Shown piece after piece: positions 8,901 through 16,880 of a stretch of 64,000 nucleotides of DNA; position 1 is the stretch's first letter, and each line of letters opens with the position of its first letter. The position numbers were made by a program, and so were the translations under genes. Below the pieces are notes generated by a model. That model saw only the letters and a program-made list of their open reading frames with translations. It was not told the DNA's origin and did not search any database. This stretch comes from JANMZO01 sp963763135. Lineage in GTDB: Bacteria > Actinomycetota > Acidimicrobiia > Acidimicrobiales > JANYDT01. The DNA is taken from positions 992,001-1,056,000 of the forward strand of contig CAVXNJ010000012.1 in the NCBI GenBank assembly GCA_963763135.1, given 5' to 3'.

Positions 8901-11900
8901 GGTGCCATCGAAACCACCTTTCGGCGCAAACGTTCCGGCCAGGCGCCAATCGCCGGTCAACGGGGCCACCGCGACGTTGTCGGCGTTCTTGGGCCGGTCG
9001 ACCACCGGCACCGCTGCGAGATCAGCGGCCGTACCGCTGAACAGACGACCGTCGATCGTCGTGGCGAACTGCGGGATGTTCAGGGTTCCGGTGAAGGCCA
9101 GGCCGGTGGCATCGATCGAGCCCTTGACGGTGGCCTCGATACCGGCGCTCGTGAGCTTGCCGTTGATCGCCATCGACGTGACAGCTGCGGCTGTCGTCGG
9201 CTTGGCGTAGCTGAACTGCACACAGACACCAGAGGTGGTGGTGGCCGGAAGACCGGTGACGGTTATGCCGGCGGGAACCACCAGACGCTCGGTGCATCCA
9301 GCGCCGGAGATCACGGTGCTGGCGACGGTCATCGTGGCCGGGTTGACCTGCAGACCCAGATAGCGGAGTTCGTTGTTGTTGAACACCACTGCCCCACCGA
9401 ACGACAGCGCCGTGCCGAGCACTTTACCGTTCGCATTGACGGTCATCGAGAGGTTCGGTGTAGCCGCAAGCGAGGCGAGCCCACCGTGGATCTCCAGGCC
9501 GAACGTGTTGAAGGTATTTCCAGGACTGATCGTCCAGTTATTCGCGGTTGCGGTGAGATCCATACGGATCGGGTCGGTGACAGCAGCCTGCACGAGCAGG
9601 TGGCCGTCGATCGTGGCATCGGGTCCGTTGTTCGGCAGAGCGAATCCACCCTTGATGGTCATGTCGAACTTCGTCGGAGTGATAAGCACACTTAAGTCGG
9701 TGTTCTTCACGGTGGCACCGCTTATCGTGAAGTTGTCGACCAGCAGCTTGCCCTCGATGGTGAGCGTGGTCGGATCCAGTTTCACTTTGGCGTGCGCCGC
9801 CGTTCCGGCGACCGTTCCATCGAACTGAATGTTGATGCCGGGCGTGAAGGCGATCTCACCGATGTTGCCGCCGAAGGGAGCGAAGTACACCTCCGCAAAG
9901 TCGACCGTGAGCTGCTCTTTGAACTGGCCGTTGTTGATGACGGTGAGCGGCTTGAGGAACGTGACGTTGTTCGCCGTGCCGAGCGTGACCTGGAAGATCG
10001 GGGCGATCGGCGAGATGTTGAGGGCGAACTTCATCGACTCGTTGCCGACGACACCGAGCGGGTCTTTCATGAAGGTCGGCAGCGACTCGACGGTGGCGGT
10101 GAACCCGAGCTCGAGCGGCACCGGAATGCCGCTGGCCGAGAAGTCGAGCCGGCCCTGAAGCGCGACGTCCTTGAGCGCAAACCCTTCGATCCCGAGTGCG
10201 TTGTTAAGCGTGCCTAGCATGGTGAACTGGAGGCCGAGGGTGGCCGGAGGTGTAACCGTAAGCACACCTACCAACTTCACATCGCTCGGCGCACCCTTCG
10301 TCGCGTTGGGCTTCGGCAGGTGAAGGTTCATTGCCGCGCCCAAACCGAGGTTGCCGGTCGTGTCTACCCGGAAGAAGATCGACTCGAGGTGCATCGACGT
10401 CTTGGTGTCGGCGTTGCAGGGCTGACCCTGCGGACAGCTCTCGTACATCGGCAGACCCGGCGTCGGGAACTGGAGCGCAGCTTCGAGCCTCACCGCCGCT
10501 CCACCGATCTGGGCCTTGGCCTGGAGCCGTTCGGGGACACTGCCCTGCGGCACGCCCAGCTTCTGCACCAGGAAGGTCCGCGTGTTGGCATCGAGATTGA
10601 TGTTGGCCACGGCGGTCAGGCCGGCGACGAGATCCACGGTACCGAGCTGTGCATCAGCCGGGTTCACGTACCCGGTGATTGGTTGGGTGGCGAGGATCAG
10701 GTGACCGGTTCCCCCGCCGACTTGAAGATCGGCCATGTTCACGCCGCCGTCGATGATGAGCGTGTTCGGCGACCGGAACTCCATCCGGGCCAGGCCCCGG
10801 GCCTGAGCGAACTTGAGCTCGCCGCTACCGATGACTTGAAGCTGGGTAGCCACGCTGCGAACTTCGAAACCGAAACCCTCGAGCGTGAGGTCCACGTCGG
10901 CGCGGGGTTTCCAGCTGTTCAGGTTGGCCGTGCTAGCCAGGCGGAACCCGCCGCTCTGGAGGCCGAGGCAGCTCGAGGCCGCCAGGTCCACGACCGGAGC
11001 TTCAGGAATCGACAGGCGGCCGGAACCGCTGAGGTCGATCCAGGTTTCGCCCGACTCAACCGGGCAGCCGACCGGTGCTGCGATGTTGGCGATGCGCACG
11101 GATGCCGTGTTGACGACGGCGGTTCCGCTCACGATCGTGACGGGAGCGCTCAGTGACGCTTTCACGTCGAAGACCACCGGGCCCTTGTTGCGACTCAGGT
11201 TGCCTGAGAAGTTGCCACGTGGCACTTCGAAGGTCGGAAGCAGCGTGGCCGCGGGCTTCCAGTTGCCGGTGCCCTTCGGGTCGGTGCTGTCGGCCGTGGC
11301 CGTCACCGACCAGTCGTCTTCGGCCCGATAGGTTCCGTTGAGGCTCAAGGCGACTTCGCCGTTGCCGGCTGTCGCTTTGCCCGACACGCTCATCTGCGCG
11401 TTCGAGAAGCGAACTTCGCCGGTCTTCAGGTTGAACCCGGGAATGCCCATCGTGGCGTTCGAGATACGGGCGGCGATATCGTAGGTGAAGGCACCGGTCG
11501 ATGCGCCCTGCACGGTGCCGGTGAAGTCGAGCGGGCTGCCGAGGACCGGCACACCGACAAAGTCAACGCTGGCGGTGAAGCTGTTGTCGTTGCTCGCAGC
11601 CCCGTTGAACGTGATGGTTCCGGGCGTCGGGGCGATAAGACGAGGTGCCGTCGAAGCCGGAATCGAACCGGTCGTGGTTCCACCGGCGGCCGCGACCTGG
11701 GCCGCAAAGCGGATCCGGTCGCAGGTGAAGTCGACGAGGCCCTCGCGGAACGTGGTTCCAGCCGGCAGCTGCAACGCCGGGAAGCCACCGGTGAATCGGA
11801 GCGCGCCCTTCAATGCGCCCATGCCGGTTGTCGGGCATGCCGGCCCGAGGTTCGCCGGCAACCCCGTGGCCCCGGGAGCAACCGTCGGGGCGCTCCCGGA

Positions 11901-13154
11901 GAACGGGTTGGCCGAAGCCGTTGTCGCATTGAACGATGTGTCGTAGCCGACGCACAGCGGTTCGGCGATCGTCATGGTCGGAAGGCCGAGATCGCTGCGA
12001 GCGCTGAACGTTCCGCTGTTGAAGCACGTCTTGCCCTTGTCGATGGTGCCCGTGAGATTCGAACCGGACAGAAAGCCGCGGTACAGGTTGGCACTACCAG
12101 CCGAGAAGCTCACGACGGCGTTGTCGTCACACGGGCCGGAAACGGCAACCGTGCCGAGGTTGAGGGTTCCGAGATTGGGGAAGCCGATCGAGAGCGGTTG
12201 AGCCCGCAGCTGCAGGTCGAACACCTTCCCCGGCAGGGCATTGATGGAGCAGTTGATCTGACTCAACTGCTGGATCGTGGTGGTCGGAGAAGCCGAAGTG
12301 GTGGGCGCAGCAGTCGTTGAGCCACTTGGTGATGAGGTCGCGGTCACCGAAGACGGTGCGGGGGTGGAGGAAGCGGGCGTGGAGGAAGCGGGCGGTGTAG
12401 AAGTAGGTGAAGCGGCAAAGTTCGCGACGGCGACCGTCGTTGCCGATCCAGCGCCGCTGGTGGCGGTCGGGCCGGCGACCGTGGTTGGCGCGGCAGCGGC
12501 GGTGGTCGGGGCCGCGACGACAGTGGTGGCCGGCGCTACCGCAATCGTTGTGGGCGCGCCAGCCACCGTCGTCGGTGGCGGCGTGGCATCGCCAGGGGCT
12601 GCTTGAAACGTACCGGCGGTGCCGGCGGCGGGGTCAAGCGCCGGTGCGGGAGCGATAGTTCCACCCTGCTGCACTGCGCCCTTCTGGCGACCATCGGGCA
12701 GAACGATCCATCCGGCCAGGCGGTCGACGCCGTCGATCTGGTCCTGCGCCCGGAACAGACCGGAGTCTCCAGTCGCCGGCGCAGCCTTAACGGCAAACTT
12801 CGCGTTGGCCAAGGTCACGCTCGCGGTGACCGCATCACCGACGAGCTTGCCGGTGAGCGTGTCACCGCTCGGATGCACCAGCGAGAAGGCTCCCGAGGCA
12901 TCGACCTTGCCACGGAACCACCGCGAGATCTTCTCGCTGTCGCAAACGTACGCGAGGACGTTCTCCCCTTCTTTCACCAGGCCGAGGAACGCAGACGACG
13001 CATTGACCTCGCCCGTGAATACGGACCGAATCGCCGCTTCGTTCTTGTCGGAACTACAACCGGCAAAGGCGACGGCGGCGAGTGCGGCAAGGCCCACCGT
13101 CGAGAGAAACCGAAGGAGCAGACGACGCAAACGGGCGGCAGACAAGGCGTTCAT
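5985..13154 (-). CDS. Giant modular secreted lipoprotein (about 2,389 residues)
   Basis: The start is placed at ATG 13154, since residues 1-33 form a lipoprotein signal (basic RLRR, hydrophobic core, then FAGC with the lipidated cysteine at 33). An upstream TTG at 13205 is in frame but has no ribosome site. After a short N-terminal domain comes an Ala/Pro/Thr linker (about 170-300). The rest is beta-rich, Gly/Thr/Asn-rich and almost free of long hydrophobic segments. At least three modules of about 310-335 residues recur (landmark cysteines near residues 1286, 1623 and 1930): an NWTF/TWPLN-like strand, a GC...GPC...Y cysteine pair, a VNGTL..GL-like strand, then GDW/GTW. The family is unknown to me; an extracellular structural or adhesive role is inference. 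AsmA-like or bridge-type lipid-transfer beta folds are an alternative. Confidence 0.88.
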   Translation of the reverse strand: MNALSAARLRRLLLRFLSTVGLAALAAVAFAGCSSDKNEAAIRSVFTGEVNASSAFLGLVKEGENVLAYVCDSEKISRWFRGKVDASGAFSLVHPSGDTLTGKLVGDAVTASVTLANAKFAVKAAPATGDSGLFRAQDQIDGVDRLAGWIVLPDGRQKGAVQQGGTIAPAPALDPAAGTAGTFQAAPGDATPPPTTVAGAPTTIAVAPATTVVAAPTTAAAAPTTVAGPTATSGAGSATTVAVANFAASPTSTPPASSTPASSTPAPSSVTATSSPSGSTTAAPTTSASPTTTIQQLSQINCSINALPGKVFDLQLRAQPLSIGFPNLGTLNLGTVAVSGPCDDNAVVSFSAGSANLYRGFLSGSNLTGTIDKGKTCFNSGTFSARSDLGLPTMTIAEPLCVGYDTSFNATTASANPFSGSAPTVAPGATGLPANLGPACPTTGMGALKGALRFTGGFPALQLPAGTTFREGLVDFTCDRIRFAAQVAAAGGTTTGSIPASTAPRLIAPTPGTITFNGAASNDNSFTASVDFVGVPVLGSPLDFTGTVQGASTGAFTYDIAARISNATMGIPGFNLKTGEVRFSNAQMSVSGKATAGNGEVALSLNGTYRAEDDWSVTATADSTDPKGTGNWKPAATLLPTFEVPRGNFSGNLSRNKGPVVFDVKASLSAPVTIVSGTAVVNTASVRIANIAAPVGCPVESGETWIDLSGSGRLSIPEAPVVDLAASSCLGLQSGGFRLASTANLNSWKPRADVDLTLEGFGFEVRSVATQLQVIGSGELKFAQARGLARMEFRSPNTLIIDGGVNMADLQVGGGTGHLILATQPITGYVNPADAQLGTVDLVAGLTAVANINLDANTRTFLVQKLGVPQGSVPERLQAKAQIGGAAVRLEAALQFPTPGLPMYESCPQGQPCNADTKTSMHLESIFFRVDTTGNLGLGAAMNLHLPKPNATKGAPSDVKLVGVLTVTPPATLGLQFTMLGTLNNALGIEGFALKDVALQGRLDFSASGIPVPLELGFTATVESLPTFMKDPLGVVGNESMKFALNISPIAPIFQVTLGTANNVTFLKPLTVINNGQFKEQLTVDFAEVYFAPFGGNIGEIAFTPGINIQFDGTVAGTAAHAKVKLDPTTLTIEGKLLVDNFTISGATVKNTDLSVLITPTKFDMTIKGGFALPNNGPDATIDGHLLVQAAVTDPIRMDLTATANNWTISPGNTFNTFGLEIHGGLASLAATPNLSMTVNANGKVLGTALSFGGAVVFNNNELRYLGLQVNPATMTVASTVISGAGCTERLVVPAGITVTGLPATTTSGVCVQFSYAKPTTAAAVTSMAINGKLTSAGIEATVKGSIDATGLAFTGTLNIPQFATTIDGRLFSGTAADLAAVPVVDRPKNADNVAVAPLTGDWRLAGTFAPKGGFDGTSLTLIGGRVAGAEFVKGNGALVIGGQRLANGSVSFTSAQMTLAGGLELPLPPKNGQATGKVTINVSGTAVYPTATTGLDITFSGNVNVAGGNVTSNAAATFHFVEKPAPATLNRLDLDATATTWPLNATTMVDKLVVSFHGDIPKTGLAANATMTIAADVTVLETKASMNGSGTMTNGVVTAFDLSVGANQIVIGATTIGGKGCPGQALKSGPCISLKYAAGPPLLAQIKVNGTLLTPGLSTTFDGTAGTSGVDFTGSTTMPNADVVTVNGTIVTANGSGLTVVKVNSDGTESAVPAVKGDVSFGGTWTPSGLLFGSSLSLRSGGVGGAPFGQAKGTLKTVGLGLGDGRVTFTSTETNVIGDASLPLPALPGCSALAGTSPLKVKVTGLLTASELILTGTQGQPSCTDAPSIEGRIEARKVGTTNTLLLKGTAKNWTFGPTKLTELSASVSSATATTATIVAKATLLGTDFVGNGTATMTAGRVSSFAMSASSAPIVLSTTTTLTAVDGATCGATALGGPCFTVDYNATRVAADQLRATFSTATTVSGLSATLEGSIGNGQTTVQGTLDTGQFGEIQVVGALFTDTPTAATRTSTITKDGVSYNLSTIATAAGASFSSATKGDFVLGVKGGTATPGNINGFPIANLVLNAGRIGTTQWVRGEGSARVGDSNINVDGAVVKVSSLLIVRFHGDGNLIINGFNLASGTVDLSRTSATITGRVTVPNPGTGPDFVDVTLDGKACMTRCSVLGTTNAATDPGFSFDLTGAAALKLSGFSADGSFQLRKVGGTAAFTYSGAIDTATLAATLNGSITKSGTVVSVCASGSGRIKTNGSDPSGTVSFCTNPAKVTVELDRGDYHFAGTITASSIVLDASTDGVWLANDWHLGCRDGFSLCRDRVEYNLTGKLRMSSGGTPAFSVSGSGVAKWLTDRRNTATTSTARQNAIFVADVSFSSNPLQVCINIGGPICSPTLG

Positions 13155-13205
13155 GTCGACACTGTTCGGGATGGACTCCCAAAACGTTTCGGGTGAAAGC
13201 CTCAA

Positions 13206-13221
13206 TACGTAGAACTACGTA
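13206..13221. promoter_or_regulatory. Palindrome upstream of giant lipoprotein gene
   Basis: TACGTAG-AA-CTACGTA is a perfect 7-2-7 inverted repeat about 52 bp upstream of the chosen ATG at 13154. It could be an operator; no bound protein is known. It lies in the 156 bp gap between the VOC gene stop and the lipoprotein start, in which I see nothing else. Confidence 0.4.
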
Positions 13222-13310
13222 CGTCGGTCACGCGCCGCGCAACCGGCGTCGATGAACGATGTGGGGCACGTGGCCAACCCCGGCCAGACACGATGTGTCA
13301 CCCGTCGGGT

Positions 13311-13697
13311 TCACGCGGGTCTGGTCACGCAGAAATCGTTGTGCTCCGGATCGCGCATCCAAACATGGTCCGAAAACCGTTCGACCATTTCGGCACCGAG
13401 GTCGACAAGCCGTTGTACTTCGACTTCGAAGGTAACTGCATCGGACTCAATGTCGAGATGTAGACGACGCTTCGCGTCCCGTTCGCCCAGTTCAACCTGC
13501 TGAAAGCAGAGCTCCACGAACGGTCCGTCGACCAGGACGATCGGATCGGTCTCCGGTGTAAACCCGAGTCCGGCGAGGCGGGCCAATTCGGCTTCGTCGT
13601 AAGGGCGAATCTGAAAGCCATCGAGCGCCGCACACCAAAACCGAGCGAGTCCGGCGGGGTGCTCGCAATCGATCACGATCTGTTTCAGTCGGGCCAT
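13311..13697 (-). CDS. VOC (glyoxalase-like) family protein
   Basis: This 128-residue protein has the features of the vicinal oxygen chelate fold in its single-chain Glyoxalase_6 form: an N-terminal IVIDCEHPAGLARFWCAALDGF, a central LCFQQV strand, the second metal-type element RRLHLDIE, and the C-terminal VWMRDPEHNDFCV (the usual DPEGN motif, here DPEHN). Such proteins bind a metal and act on small molecules or drugs; the substrate cannot be assigned. It is 87 bp downstream of the PNPOx-like gene on the same strand and may be cotranscribed with it. Confidence 0.85.
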   Translation of the reverse strand: MARLKQIVIDCEHPAGLARFWCAALDGFQIRPYDEAELARLAGLGFTPETDPIVLVDGPFVELCFQQVELGERDAKRRLHLDIESDAVTFEVEVQRLVDLGAEMVERFSDHVWMRDPEHNDFCVTRPA

Positions 13698-13784
13698 GCT
13701 GAAATCCTGCCAGCGGAGGAAATCGTTCGCCTCTTCAGAACGAATCGCCTCGCGTTCAGTCGGCGACAGACCGCCAACGGTCGG

Positions 13785-14264
13785 TCAGTCGCGCTCGATG
13801 CGCTGCAGGCCGCGCTCCGGGGTCCACGACTCAACCACGAGTTTCGTAGCTTCGGCATTGAGGCCGGTGACAACCAGCTCAAAAATATCGGCGATGAACA
13901 TCTCGCCTTCCGGCTGCTTCTCGTCCGGGCTGTCGGGGTTGGTCGGCACCGCACCGGCGGGAACGGCCCGTCCGGCGATCTTCGCTTCGCCCGGCCACTC
14001 GCCCTCCTTACCTTCGACGGGATGGAACGTCGGGCCGTGCAACGCGAATCGAGGATCGCGACGGAGGTCCGCACCTTTGCGGGACGCTGTCATCGAACCG
14101 AACCGAAGGTCACCGTCGACGAACTCGCACTCAATTCCGGATATGCGGGGCGAACCATCGGCCCGAAGCGTGGCGATTGTCTTGTGACGCCCAGCGTCGA
14201 AAAGGCTTTGCACCCGCCGGGCCAGGCCAGGTTCCGCTTGTTCGATTATCTTCCACGTAGCCAT
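13785..14264 (-). CDS. Pyridoxamine 5'-phosphate oxidase family (FMN/F420-binding split barrel) protein
   Basis: I choose ATG 14264 (MATWKIIEQAEPGLARRV) because family members begin this way; an in-frame ATG at 14291 would add nine basic residues. The 159-residue product shows the split-barrel pattern: HKTIATLRADGSPRISGIECEFVDGDLRFGSM, then RKGADLRRDPRFALHGPTF, where the flavin phosphate is normally held. Actinobacteria carry many such small proteins using FMN or F420 to reduce or oxidise small molecules. It sits between YqeY-like and VOC genes on the same strand (45 bp and 87 bp gaps). Confidence 0.85.
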   Translation of the reverse strand: MATWKIIEQAEPGLARRVQSLFDAGRHKTIATLRADGSPRISGIECEFVDGDLRFGSMTASRKGADLRRDPRFALHGPTFHPVEGKEGEWPGEAKIAGRAVPAGAVPTNPDSPDEKQPEGEMFIADIFELVVTGLNAEATKLVVESWTPERGLQRIERD

Positions 14265-14309
14265 GTCGCGACGATACCGTCGGCCATGCACGTCTGCCCG
14301 CGGAACGAG

Positions 14310-14690
14310 TCAACCCGTGGTTGGCAGGAATCGCTGAAGCACTGCGGCCTCGCTCCGCACGATCTCGGCATGATCGGATCGGCCGAGGCGCTCATACTCC
14401 GCCCCGGCGGCCGAGCGGGAGGCCACTTCACGATGCACGATCGATGCGACGTCGTCGGAAGACAGCACGAGTCGAGCCACTTCACCGGAGCCGAGTCCGG
14501 CCACACCGCCTGCGATCGTTCCCTGCTCCGCTTGGGGGGCGGCACCTACATCGGGTGCTTCAGCGTTGTCGATCGCCGCCAGAACCGAACGCAGGGCGCT
14601 GGTTGCGACGCTATCTCGCGCCTTCATCGCCGCCTTTAACGCTTCACGAAACGTGGCTCGCCACGCATCAACATCGGCCGGTTCAGTCAC
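14310..14690 (-). CDS. YqeY/GatB-tail family protein
   Basis: This 126-residue protein matches the small YqeY family, which is related to the tail domain of GatB: TFREALKAAMKARDSVATSALRSVLAAIDNAEA at the N-terminus and a C-terminal ERLGRSDHAEIVRSEAAVLQRFLP, the usual LP-ending helix pair. The family is thought to bind tRNA or tRNA-dependent enzymes, but its role is not established. The middle (about 50-75) is Gly/Ala-rich and longer than usual. It is the first gene of a short leftward cluster. Confidence 0.8.
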   Translation of the reverse strand: MTEPADVDAWRATFREALKAAMKARDSVATSALRSVLAAIDNAEAPDVGAAPQAEQGTIAGGVAGLGSGEVARLVLSSDDVASIVHREVASRSAAGAEYERLGRSDHAEIVRSEAAVLQRFLPTTG

Positions 14691-14863
14691 GCAACGACCA
14701 TAATGCGCTCACCATTGACCCGGCCGGGCATTCCCAAACAGCCGATGACGGATTTCGAACTGCCGGCCACAGCACCCAGGCGGTGCCACAGCGACGCACC
14801 CAACACCCGGCCCCCTCGTACCCACCCACAACACGCCCACACCCGCCGGGCACAGTCGTACCA

Positions 14864-16153
14864 CTAGGGAATCGGCACCGCGAGCAGCGTCTTCAGGTGC
14901 TGGGTCGCAAGACCGTAGAAGTCCATGAGCGACGCCAACTCAGACGACGCACGGTCCTGCTTCTCCCGGTTCTCGCGGGGGCGTCGCACGGCGAGGATCA
15001 TCTTGTTCTTGCTGGAGTGCTCGAGTCCGACAAACTCGAAGATCTTCGTGTCGTAGCCGTTCGCTTCGAGCAGTAGCGCCCGGATGGTGTCAGTCACCAT
15101 CTCGGCTTCCTGTCCGAGCTGGACGCCGTAACGCAACATCGGTAGAAGTGGACCCGGCGCTTTCATATGTGGACGTAGTTCTTTGTGACAGCACGGCGAA
15201 CACACCACGATCTGCGCGCCACGACGCACTCCCTCGTACATGGCGATGTCAGTGGCGATGTCGCACGCATGCAACGCGACCATGATGTCGAGGTGGTCGG
15301 CATCGGGCAGCGCTGACGTGTCGGCGATATCTCCACATACGAAATCGAGCCCCTCCGCATCGACACGCCGAGCGGCCAGGTTTGCCGCACCAACCAACTC
15401 GTCGCGCAGTTCCACACCGGTGACTCGAGCGGGCTTCTCCAGCGTCGATCGCAGGTAATCGTGCAAAGCGAACGTGAGGTAACCCTTCCCCGAGCCGAAG
15501 TCGAGCACCCGCACACGCTCGGCCGAGCTCAGGCCCGACTCAACGATCGCGCCATCGAGGATCTCGACAAACTTGTTGATCTGCTTCCACTTCTTCGCCA
15601 TTGAAGGAACGACACGTCCGGATCTGTCTGTTACACCGAGCTCCTGCAGGTACGCGCGATCCTGCTGTACGAAGCGGTGCTTGACCCGGTCATGGCTCGG
15701 GGCAGCGTCGCGGACCTCAGTGTCCGGAGTCTGTTCCTTCTCCGAAACGTCGGCCTCAGTTCCAGCCTTCGAACGGTGAAGCACACCCTTGCCCTTTTTG
15801 CTGATCGAAAGGTCCACGTTGCCAGTGGACGCGATGAGATGGGCGCGTAGAAAGCTCGCGCCGATCAGATCGCCGATCATCGAGAGCGCATCGGCCGCTG
15901 GCAGGTTGCGGGTGAGATCTTTCGTGGCGTGGGTCTCCACGATCGAGAGCAGGCGTTGATCGCGAACCATTACTTCGCGCATCGTAAGGCGACTCGGTAA
16001 CCCTGGCGCAACTGAACGAGGCTTGGCCAACACCATTCGACGAAACGACCCGTTCGCTATCGATTCCCGGATCAGATCGACAAACTCGACGGCGGCATCA
16101 GAAGTGGCGGAAGGACTCACGCCTCCATAATGGACCCGAATCCCCAGGCGCAC
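14864..16153 (-). CDS. Class I SAM-dependent methyltransferase (Methyltransf_32-like)
   Basis: The C-terminal half (about residues 195-400) holds a Rossmann methyltransferase: VRVLDFGSGKGYLTFALHDY is the SAM-binding motif I, with GVELRDELV (motif II) and the family-typical HACDIATDIAM and VVCSPCCHKELRPHM. The N-terminal part (about 20-110) is a helical domain seen in the same family, joined by a charged linker. The related eukaryotic family includes METTL25-like proteins; the substrate is unknown and could be RNA or protein. The GTG at 16153 abuts the tandem repeat and may not be the true start; another GTG lies at 16120. The gene follows the YkgJ gene and probably shares its transcript. Confidence 0.85.
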   Translation of the reverse strand: MRLGIRVHYGGVSPSATSDAAVEFVDLIRESIANGSFRRMVLAKPRSVAPGLPSRLTMREVMVRDQRLLSIVETHATKDLTRNLPAADALSMIGDLIGASFLRAHLIASTGNVDLSISKKGKGVLHRSKAGTEADVSEKEQTPDTEVRDAAPSHDRVKHRFVQQDRAYLQELGVTDRSGRVVPSMAKKWKQINKFVEILDGAIVESGLSSAERVRVLDFGSGKGYLTFALHDYLRSTLEKPARVTGVELRDELVGAANLAARRVDAEGLDFVCGDIADTSALPDADHLDIMVALHACDIATDIAMYEGVRRGAQIVVCSPCCHKELRPHMKAPGPLLPMLRYGVQLGQEAEMVTDTIRALLLEANGYDTKIFEFVGLEHSSKNKMILAVRRPRENREKQDRASSELASLMDFYGLATQHLKTLLAVPIP

Positions 16154-16265
16154 GACGCGAAGCGTGGTTGATCACGGCGCGAAGCATGTTTGGTCACGAG
16201 GCGACGCGTGGTTGGTCACGAGGCGACGCGCTGGTTGATCACGGCGCGAAGCGCTGGTTGATCAC
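16154..16265 (-). repeat. Five tandem 22-23 bp repeats spanning the 3' end of the YkgJ gene
   Basis: On the minus strand five units begin GTGAYCAAMCA and continue GCGCTTCGCGCC or close variants: 16243-16265, 16220-16242, 16198-16219, 16176-16197 and 16154-16175. The first unit encodes the last residues of the YkgJ protein (VINQRFA) and its stop follows at once. The other four are noncoding copies that run up to the GTG of the methyltransferase gene. The array looks like a local duplication of the gene's 3' end. Confidence 0.85.
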
Positions 16266-16880
16266 AGCTATGTCAGGTTCGGTGACGCGAGGCGATCCCG
16301 ATTCGTCCTCCTCCACGAACGCATCGTGAATTTGGAACGCCAACACCGCCAGCTGGGTCGACGTATGAGGCACGGCGTCGGGCACCAATTGGTCACGATG
16401 ACTACGCACGAACTCAGCCGCGGCTTTGATCGCTTCGTGGAACACGAGATCGGCAGGATCGGCGTACGAGAAGCGCCAGCGAATCGCCCGCTCGGCGATG
16501 CCGTCCTTACCCGGATCATCGTTCGCCACCCCCGACGCTGGGAAGATACGGCAGTCGTACGTTCGACACGTGCGGGGACGGTCGCCGTAGATACTGCAGC
16601 GGTTATCGATCAGCATCGGACAGTGGCCGCGCTTGTCGTAGCCCATCAACATGTAGCCCTTCGGCATCCGAGGGGCTGGGAAAAGCAACACTGACGGTAT
16701 GCGCTTCAGTGCACGCGTTTCATCGGGCTCCACCAGAATGAACTGCGAAGACGTACAGCACGCGGTGCACGATCCGCACGCCACCTCGGATTCGCCGCGG
16801 CCCCGCATTGCGGCTTCCATCTCTCCCATCCACGTGCGGAAGTCGCCGGCGTCGAGCATCTCCCCGTCAGACGGCGTCAT
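16239..16880 (-). CDS. YkgJ family cysteine cluster protein
   Basis: The 213-residue product has the CxxCxxCC cluster (ACGSCTACCTSSQF, about residues 35-48) and the downstream CPMLIDNRCSIYGDRPRTCRTYDCRIFP, giving the eight-cysteine pattern of the YkgJ/zinc- or iron-binding cluster family. The family's function is not established; metal binding is predicted. The ATG at 16880 overlaps the helicase stop codon in an ATGA, which implies translational coupling. The last eight codons are the first unit of a tandem repeat. Confidence 0.88.
   Translation of the reverse strand: MTPSDGEMLDAGDFRTWMGEMEAAMRGRGESEVACGSCTACCTSSQFILVEPDETRALKRIPSVLLFPAPRMPKGYMLMGYDKRGHCPMLIDNRCSIYGDRPRTCRTYDCRIFPASGVANDDPGKDGIAERAIRWRFSYADPADLVFHEAIKAAAEFVRSHRDQLVPDAVPHTSTQLAVLAFQIHDAFVEEDESGSPRVTEPDIAVINQRFAP

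Noticed and set aside
8481..9695. Plus-strand frame of 404 aa opposite the giant lipoprotein
   Set aside because: Composition is Arg/Gly/Glu-rich antisense reading and there is no ribosome site or domain; the lipoprotein repeats explain the coding pattern.
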